From positions 290,001-354,000 of the forward strand of contig JAIXMR010000005.1 in the NCBI GenBank assembly GCA_025677835.1: a stretch of 64,000 nucleotides of DNA. Reading direction: 5' to 3'. The stretch's first letter is position 1, and each line of letters begins with the position of its first letter. Below are positions 56,918 to 64,000 of this stretch, in pieces. A program made the position numbers and the translations under genes. The notes below the pieces were generated by a model, which saw only the letters and a program-made list of their open reading frames with translations, ran no database searches and was not told the DNA's origin. This stretch comes from Sporodiniella umbellata. Lineage: Eukaryota; Mucoromycota; Mucoromycetes; Mucorales; Rhizopodaceae.

Positions 56918-59900
56918 ATGGATGAAACACCTAGGATAGAGATATCACACACCGATCTATCGAATCCACCTAAAAAGTTTATACGACGTCATGTTTTGAA
57001 TAGATTTGAAACGGTACCTCAAGAAGGATGGCAGCTCATCAAAAAATGGGTAGGAAAACGACAAGTGTCTAGCAACAAGTTTTCTATGGGCAGTATCGAA
57101 CGTCAGGCAGAGATGAACATCCTCAGTCCGTTCATTCTAGCCATGTTTTTCACCAAAGATGAACAGGGCAAAGATCGAATTCCAGTCTTTCTGGCGGATA
57201 TTACATGCAAGATCGTTTTGGCTGATGAAGGGGAAGGATACAAACGAAAACTGTTTGGTGGCACGGTACTCAAGATCATCATTCAGTATGGCTCAGGTCC
57301 CAAGAGTATCGTATGGCCTGTCTATAGAACCTATTGGGATTTTGTTAAATTACATTACCGTTATCGAGACGCTGCAGGTGCTCGCCTACCGCCTTTCCCC
57401 AGTTTACCCAAACATTACTTTATGAAAAACAACCTCCCTTCAAAAAGAATCACCGAAAGCTCCCTGATAGACCCAGAAACCGAACTGGACCTCATCTACC
57501 CTTCCACCCAAAGCAGTATCTCCAGTTTGGTCTCTTCTCAAATGATTGAGGTCGTTCAGCCCGATCGTATGGTCTTGGGCACCTTGGAAAACTATCTGAA
57601 CGAATTGATTCATTCGATCGAACCTTGCGGCTATATCAATCGTCTCTGTCGTTTCCTCGAACTCTCCTCGCTCGGCCTTCATCTGGCTGCTAAAAACCCT
57701 GGCGTACATGGAAAGGAGGGTTCTGTTGTCCTCCAGAGCCGAACGGACAAAACACCTAAAAAAAAACGTACCCCTTTTCGAACCTACTGTTTCTCTCTTC
57801 AAAAAGTGCGTCATCGTTCCCAATGGTTGATTGTCAGAGAAAGTTATCTGGTGTGTGTGGAAGATCCAAGTGAGGTAGACAGAAAAGGGATTCATCGTGT
57901 TGTTTCGCCTAACGCTCGCATACATACATATATATATATATATGTGTATGTTTATTTTTTTTTTTTTTTTTTTTGATAGTTAGAGATCCATGATGTCTTC
58001 TTATTCGATCAAGGCTTTACAGTAGACCGTCCCCATCGGTTGGGTGATCAGAAAAAGATCAAAAGTGCCATTGCCAACGCCTCCCATTGGGCCGCTGGAA
58101 GAGCCGTGGTTTGCGTAAGGAACAGACAGGGCGTGTATCACTTTCGAACCAAAAATGAAAAACATGCAAGGCAGTTTGAATTATCCATTCAGAATTTAGC
58201 CATGAAATCTATCTGGTGTGATCATCAACGTTTTGGAAGTTTCGCGCCTATCTGTCAACACACAGCCGCCACTTGGTTTGTAGACGGTCGTGATTATTTT
58301 TGGGATCTCTCGGTGGCTTTAGAAAATGCAAGGGAAACGATCTATATTCATGATTGGTGGCTGGTAATACCTATTTATTTAAAAGTTGTAAACGGACACT
58401 GATCACCCCTATAGTCACCGGTAAGTCACACCCTTTGGTTTTTTTTTTTTTTTCCCTCCTTTTATTGACTCTCCCGATATCTTTGATAACCACGACTCTC
58501 ATTAGGAATTGGTAAGCAATAAAGTAGAGGTCCATACATAGATAACCTGACCGATGTTTAGTATCTTCGAAGACCTCCTACCACCCATAAAGAATGGCGA
58601 TTGGATCGAGTCTTAAGACGAAAGGCCCAGCAAGGGGTCAAGATCTATATTGTCATGTACAAGGAAGTAGCGATGGCACTGCCACTCTATTCCCACCTGG
58701 CCAAACGCCGACTTCAATCGCTCTCCAGCAACATCTTTGTCCAGCGGCATCCATCGCGTGCACTGGATGTGTTTCATAAAGACAGCATCTTTTTCTGGGC
58801 CCACCATGAGAAGATCTGTGTGATCGATAACGAGATTGCGTATCTAGGAGGTATTGACAAATGCTTTGGGCGTTACGATACGCCTTCACATACATTGGTA
58901 GATGACGATAGCCTTGTCTGGCCAGGCAAAGACTATTCAAATCCTCGTATTATCGATTTCCATACGTTGGATAAACCTTTTGAGGATAGCATGGATCGTT
59001 CGAGATTACCACGGATGCCATGGCATGATATCTCCATGCGACTCGTAGGATCTTCGGCTCGACACGTCGCACGTCATTTCGTTCAACGTTGGAACTTTCT
59101 TCGTCGAAAGAAACCTTCAGCTCCTAAAAAACCTATCCCAATGCTTCTGCCTGTACCCGATGCAAAACATCGATTGTCCAGAAAAGATCCTCGTTTGCTC
59201 CATCCACCTACTTCAACCGCATGTCATGTTCAAATCTTACGAAGCGTTTCTTCTTGGAGTATTGGATTTACCCAGCATGTGGAACATAGCATACTCACGG
59301 CTTATATCGATTCCATACGGGAGTCTGAACATTTGATCTATATCGGTACAAACCCCTTTCCCTCTAGTCTCTTTATTTATCTTATTTTTCAGAAAATCAG
59401 TTTTTTGTCACCTCCACCAAAAACGGAAACACTGTGATTGAAAACGGTATTGGCCAGGCCATCGTCGATCGTATCATTCGAGCCAAAAGGGAAGGAAAGA
59501 AATGGCGAGCAATTGTGATGATACCCCTGGTGCCTGGTTTCCCTGCTAATATTGATGAAACTGAAGCCACAACAGTACGCTTGATTATGCAATGTCAGTA
59601 TCTATCGATTGGTAGAGGCCCGGACTCTCTGCTGGCGAAACTGCATGCAGCTGGTGTTCTACATACGCATGAATACATTAACTTTTATGGCTTGCGTCAT
59701 TGGGCAGAACACAACGGTCAGTATGTGACTGAGCAAGTCTATATTCATGCCAAGGTAAAAAGAAAATCGGATGCACTGATTGAACTAAATGGAACAGACC
59801 ATGATCGTAGACGATCGTAGAGTCATTACCGGGTCGGCTAATATTAACGAACGGTCCCAGTTAGGCACACGCGATTCGGAAATTGCTGCCTGTGTGGACG

Positions 59901-60790
59901 ATACAGAATGGATAGACTCTGTTTTGGATGGAAAGCCCATCAGAGTAGGGAAATATGCACACACGCTGCGGATGAGGCTCATGTGTGAACATGTTGGTTT
60001 AGACGTAGATCAAATGGATCGCGACACCTACGCCGGCACGCCATTCTTAGCCAGCGCCTACGCACAACAACCTATCTGGACACATGCCAGTGCTAACTCA
60101 AGTCAGGTCCCTCCCTTTGTTCAATCTTTATCCAGTGAGAAACGCAAAGCACTCGAGGCCCATACGTCTGACCTATCCGACCCACTCCAACAAAAAACAC
60201 ACGCAAGTCCAACCCTGACCAAAGAGGGTCCCCTCTCACCCACCAAATCCGTATTTCATAAACGTAGGAGTGCCAAAGAGGATCATCTCGAGTTTTGGAC
60301 CTCTCTCGCGTGTGATACGAACGCTAATAACGATCCAGGGGAAACCCTTCCTGACTATTACACCTGCCGTCCTGCCTTGCCTCTTTTTTTGGATGGCTTA
60401 ACCACCGTAGGCAACGTCTACGCCATACTAAAGGACCCTTTGGCTGACGCCTTTTCTATTTTCTGGCATGGCTTGGCCCGCGCCAACACAGACCTCTTCC
60501 GGAGAGCTTTCTTGGTCATGCCAGACAATAACGTTCGAAACTGGGATCAATACCATCACTTTATCAAAATGGCCAAACTCTTCCTCGGCCGCACAGACAT
60601 CAAACACGGTGGCACCAGCGCTGCCGCTGCTGTCGTCTCGCTCTTACCCTCAGATAAACTCTTGGATCTACTGAACCATATTCGAGGCCATCTGGTCATC
60701 TGGCCCAACTTTTTTATGGAAGAAGCTGATAAAAATAACGAATTTACCTTTCCTCTCGATAAAATTGCCCCCATCGAAATCTTTAATTAG
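56918..60790 (+). CDS. PLD1: Phospholipase D1 (PX-PH-PLD, Spo14-like)
   Basis: Seven exons: 56918-57874, 57980-58363, 58415-58420, 58506-58511, 58562-59345, 59393-59754, 59798-60790 (1163 residues). PLD1 hydrolyses phosphatidylcholine to phosphatidic acid on membranes. A PX domain (VYRTYWDFVKLHYRYRD, LPPFPSLPKHYF) is followed by a PH domain (QWLIVRESYLVCVEDPSE). Both HKD motifs are intact: HHEKICVIDNEIAYLGG and HAKTMIVDDRRVITGSANIN, the second split between exons 6 and 7. ENARETIYIHDWWL is followed by two 6-nt exons, TCACCG (Ser-Pro) and GAATTG (Glu-Leu), then YLRRPP. Together they rebuild what I recall as the conserved WWLSPELYLRRPP motif. The C-terminal half of the last exon is GC-richer. 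Confidence 0.95.
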
Positions 60791-61031
60791 AACTATCTAA
60801 CCCAGTCTTTTTGGGATCTTTCTATAGAAAAATAAAATAAAATACCCATGTAAATAAATAAACAGACAGTAAATAATCTATTGGATTCGTTTTGCTTGGG
60901 CATTTGGGTTTATTTATTTTTTTTAAAATAAAAAAAAAAAAAAAAAAAAAAGGTTCTTGAGAATGATGATTAATAGTACGATGACTGATGCTATAAAATA
61001 AAATAAAATAAAAAAAAAGGGAACAGAGCAA

Positions 61032-61063
<32 letters not shown>

Positions 61064-61279
61064 TGATTTACAAAAAAAAAAAAAAAAAAAAAGGGGGGAT
61101 GCCAAAATGCATAAAACATAAGATTAAGAATAAAAGTGATTTAAACCGTTACATACTATAACTTGCTTAAGAAAAAAGGTCATAACATAGAAAAAATGAT
61201 GAATTTACATTGTGGAATCGAGAGGCCAAAAAAAAAAAAAAAAAAAAAAAGAAAAGGGGGGGGGTATCAAAGGCATAGG
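60791..61279. other. Convergent low-complexity intergenic region
   Basis: 489 bp between PLD1 and the H2C2 gene, with A runs (60930-60951, 61071-61092 and 61228-61250), a (GA)n tract (about 61040-61062) and a G run near 61256-61264. No coding potential. Confidence 0.6.
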
Positions 61280-62470
61280 TTAGAAAAAGGTTTGATGGCA
61301 TAGGAGATTGAAAGCAGAAGATGCAGCAGGCTCTTGGTAGAAAAAATGGTCAGAGTACTTGAGCGCCATAGGGGAGGAAGTAGAGGAAGACGAGACAGAC
61401 GAGAGAGACATGGCAGGCGATGGTGCCGATTTAGACCAAGAGGCTCTCTTTTCTATCATCGGGTTGGGTGCAGTAAAAGAGAAATCACTGTTCATGATAG
61501 GATAGACGACTGCATTGGGCTTTAGTTCGTCTTGATGCAGGTAGTAAGGCACAGGAAACTGCATAGGAGATAATGGCTGTGCTGGGTACGTCATGTAAGG
61601 AAACGTGTGCTCGCCTGGAGGCGCATAAAAACTAGGCTTGTTTGAGAATTCAACCTTGGAGGGTTTGGCTAGGACAGTGCTGGTTTGGCACGGGTCTATA
61701 CCTGAATAATAACCATGCCATGACACCAGCGCGTTCTGCGGTTGGCTGTTGGAATAGGCATAGCTCAGATCAGACTCGCATGAACTCGAAGATGCCATGG
61801 CAACGCTCTCTTCTTTCAATGGGTATACAGGGGATCCCGGGGTAAAGTACACACTCTGTTGGCTGCCGTTCCTTCGCGATATACAGAAAGGACAATGCCG
61901 AACAAACCGCGCAATCAGCTCCTTGGGTATCCATGAATATCTTTGACGTACCTAATCGTAGTTACAAAAAGCGTTAGATGACAGCCATCAATACTCTCTT
62001 TTTTTTTTTTTCTTTACCAAAGTCGATGTTTTATCTCGACCGCCGTGATGAGCCTCTCTATGAGCACGAACCAAAATACTATAGATTTCTTCTCGTGTGG
62101 CTACTGGCTTTCCATCGTGACAGACAACATGCTTTGAGCCTAACTGGAACATCTTCTTCACCCAAAATCTGAACTGAGCTGTGGATAGAGAAGTATTGCG
62201 AGGATCTTTTAAGACTTTGAGTACCATCTCATACCGCTCTTGATTAATGAGCGCTTTATCTCTCTTTTTGGACGACAGGTTTTGAAGATAATCCTGCACT
62301 ATCTCTTCAAAGTCTGACTGCGAAGGATAATGGCCATGGTCGTTCATATGGCCAACAGAATGGCTGGGACTACTGCTGTTGGCTGAATCCATCGTGTGTT
62401 CTGCTGCAATGGCTTGGTGTATATCGTAAGGTGCACAATTGCTTTCTTGATTGTTCTTGTATTGATTCAT
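61280..62470 (-). CDS. Integrase-type H2C2 zinc-finger protein
   Basis: Two exons (62470-62018, 61951-61280) give 374 residues. The first half has a helical block (SSKKRDKALINQERYEMVLK, STAQFRFWVKKMFQLG). A His2-Cys2 finger of the retroviral/Ty3-integrase type follows: ILVRAHREAHHGGRDKTSTL, then RQRYSWIPKELIARFVRHCP and CPFC. There is no integrase catalytic core after it. Instead a Ser/Pro-rich tail of about 200 residues follows, which is typical of a regulator. The gene is intact with one intron, so it looks like a host gene derived from, or sharing a finger with, retroelement integrases. DNA binding is inferred. From memory, similar proteins occur across Mucoromycota. Confidence 0.75.
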
Positions 62471-62723
62471 ATGTACTGATAAATTATTCTTTTTTTTTTT
62501 TTTAGAGTTTGTTACAAAAAGGTACAATAAATTTTTAAGGATTTCTTTTGCTCAAAAGTTAAAGAGTAAAGAACTAGCGATAAAAGAAAGAGAGAGAGAG
62601 TGTGTGTGTGTGTGTATGTGTATGAGAAAAGAGAAAGAATAATAGAAAGAAAAAAAAAAAAAGAAGAAAAGAAAGTAAAGCTACCCTGTATTATATAAAC
62701 AAATTTATGAAATAACTAAAATA

Positions 62724-62757
<34 letters not shown>

Positions 62758-62785
62758 AGATACAAAACAAAATGAATAGAACAAA

Positions 62786-62817
<32 letters not shown>

Positions 62818-63092
62818 TAACAAAAATAAATAAAGATGCTTTTCTTAATTTAGACGAGCTAAAATAACATCAAATTAAAGAAATTGGCTCGATCAAAGGC
62901 AAGATGACGATAAACATACAGTTAGAATGCCTGACAGTACAGAGAGAAAAGACATTTGATGTTTATTAAGTTTCAGATTGGCAATAAAAACCCGTAAATC
63001 AAAAATAACTATTGATTGAGATGGATCCGCCAAAGCTTCCTTTCCCCTGTCCTCACCCCGTCTTTTTTTTTTTTTTTTTTTTTTTTTTTGGT
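62471..63092. repeat. Microsatellite-rich intergenic region
   Basis: Contains (GA)n then (GT)n at about 62586-62620, an A run (62729-62754), (TAA)n at about 62787-62813 and a T run (63064-63089). Nothing codes here; it forms the upstream region of the H2C2 gene and the 3' flank of the next gene. Confidence 0.8.
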
Positions 63093-63661
63093 TTAAAGCA
63101 CAGGGCAGAGATAATGTAAACACAATAGTGGATAGATCATTTCTTGTACAAGTATCGATGGAATACACTTGGAGAGAGGCGCCTGCACCGTTCTTTTTTT
63201 TTTTTATTATTATTATTATTTAAGGTGTAAAAAGGAATAGAAAGAAAGAGAAGAGGAGAGGCTAAAACTCCTTACTATTACAGCCAAAAAAAGCTGCACC
63301 AGGAGAGCTACTCACGTCCACTCGATGGATAATTTCAATTCCTGTTTGTGGAACAAAACAAATAAAAAGAGAGACACCTTGAATACATCTGCATAGCTCA
63401 TGCGCGAAACTCAAAAAGAAGGTACAATCAGAGTCTGTGGTTGAGATCAAATGCATACCTCAGCTTGCCTATTTCACAGCCACTTTTTCTCGCCCAAATA
63501 AACCAGGTCTTCTCTGGCGCGCTTTGTTCCAAGCCTTTCTTGTATATGAGTTTGATACACTGGAGAGAGGTAAGCTTTTCAAACCAGTCTTTTCGGTTTA
63601 TAAATGCAAACCTGGTTCCGATTACAATCAACAGGCAGCTGTTTCTTTCCCGTCTATACAT
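63093..63661 (-). CDS. Unknown protein, four exons inferred
   Basis: Exons 63661-63459, 63409-63378, 63341-63316 and 63182-63093 join in phase to 116 residues. The donors GTATGC and GTGAGT and the acceptors CACAAACAG and GGTGCAG are good. The product starts MYRRERNSCLLIVIGTRFAF, contains APEKTWFIWARKSGCEIGKL, FAHELCRCIQGIEIIHRVD and ends YPLLCLHYLCPVL. Upstream exons may exist beyond 63661. The opposite strand also has plausible splice signals here (GTAAGC at 63571, CAACAG at 63634). No family was recognised, so this is a model, not a certainty. Confidence 0.4.
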
Positions 63662-64000
63662 CAATTTTTCGGTATTTTCTTTTTTTTAGATACAAGCAAA
63701 AAAAAAAAAAAAAAAAAAAAGCTTTGTATTCAAAAAAGGAAATAATGCTGATTTTCAGTTTGTTTGGCCTTTTTAATATTTACCAACCTGATTCTAAGCC
63801 TTTGCGGCAATCTATGTCTGTGGTCTTTTTTTAGGTTTTCCCTTTTTCTTAATAGAAAAATACAAAAAAAGTTTATACAAAAAAAAAATAAGAAAAAGTA
63901 AAGATGCAGGGACAGTTTGTCCCCCCATAAGAAAAAAAGAAATGTTTCATGAAAATAAGAGCCTACAGAATGAGTGTCACATGAAACTTATTATAGAAAA
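63662..64000. other. Window end, low-complexity sequence
   Basis: A/T-rich with a 21-A run (63700-63720) and no supportable gene. It may contain the promoter or earlier exons of the preceding minus-strand gene. Confidence 0.4.

Noticed and set aside
1..64000. tRNA, rRNA or snRNA genes
   Set aside because: No convincing A/B boxes with cloverleaf, and no rRNA or snRNA core sequence was found by eye on either strand.

Overview
The window looks like nuclear DNA of an early-diverging filamentous fungus, most likely Mucoromycota (Mucorales). The evidence is: dense short spliceosomal introns (mostly 42-100 nt) that often carry A/T homopolymer tracts; fungal versions of U1-70K, Cdc4, Iml2, Hul4, Mtm1, a HAL-type kinase, Rlm1/MEF2 and Spo14/PLD; decayed copies of gene families that I recall as repetitive in Mucorales; and an Abraxas-type protein absent from yeasts. 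No rRNA, tRNA, plasmid or phage signal was recognised. Exon models were made by hand from splice consensus, reading-frame phase and family conservation. No alignment or RNA data were available.

Left gene-dense block (1-17 kb): poly(A) polymerase (cut by the window edge), U1 snRNP 70K, an IML2/TTC39 protein, mitoribosomal mS23, a HUL4-type HECT ligase, 6-phosphofructokinase with a glyoxalase-like N-terminus, a Cdc4-like F-box/WD40 protein, an Mtm1/SLC25A39-like mitochondrial carrier and a bHLH-zip factor.

Middle gene-poor block (17-43 kb): AT-rich and rich in homopolymers. It holds Arl2 in four short exons, a possible 83-residue protein, a duplicated 320-bp structured repeat, a dead Tc1/IS630 transposase and a dead copy of a Mucorales repeated family. 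A genic island at 30.8-37.2 kb carries a tropomyosin, a CSC1/OSCA channel, a HAL-type kinase and the mitochondrial 2-thiouridylase MTO2.

Right gene-dense block (43-64 kb): an Abraxas/ABRO1-like protein, a MEF2/Rlm1 MADS-box factor, a SpoU methyltransferase, a RING/coiled-coil protein, a SWIM+RING protein, small membrane and coiled-coil proteins, a 5'-nucleotidase-family metallophosphatase, a TM2 protein, the GTPase MTG1, a PLD1-type phospholipase D, an integrase-type H2C2 zinc-finger protein and an unknown protein.

The genes are mostly unrelated housekeeping and signalling functions. The one theme is mitochondrial: six of them (IML2, mS23, MTM1, MTO2, the SpoU methylase and MTG1) are mitochondrial or likely so. 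The strongest unusual signals are in gene architecture: two successive 6-nt microexons in PLD, an 8-nt microexon in IML2, a start-codon-only exon in the SWIM/RING gene, GC-AG introns in U1-70K and in a RING gene, and a tropomyosin predicted at only 123 residues.
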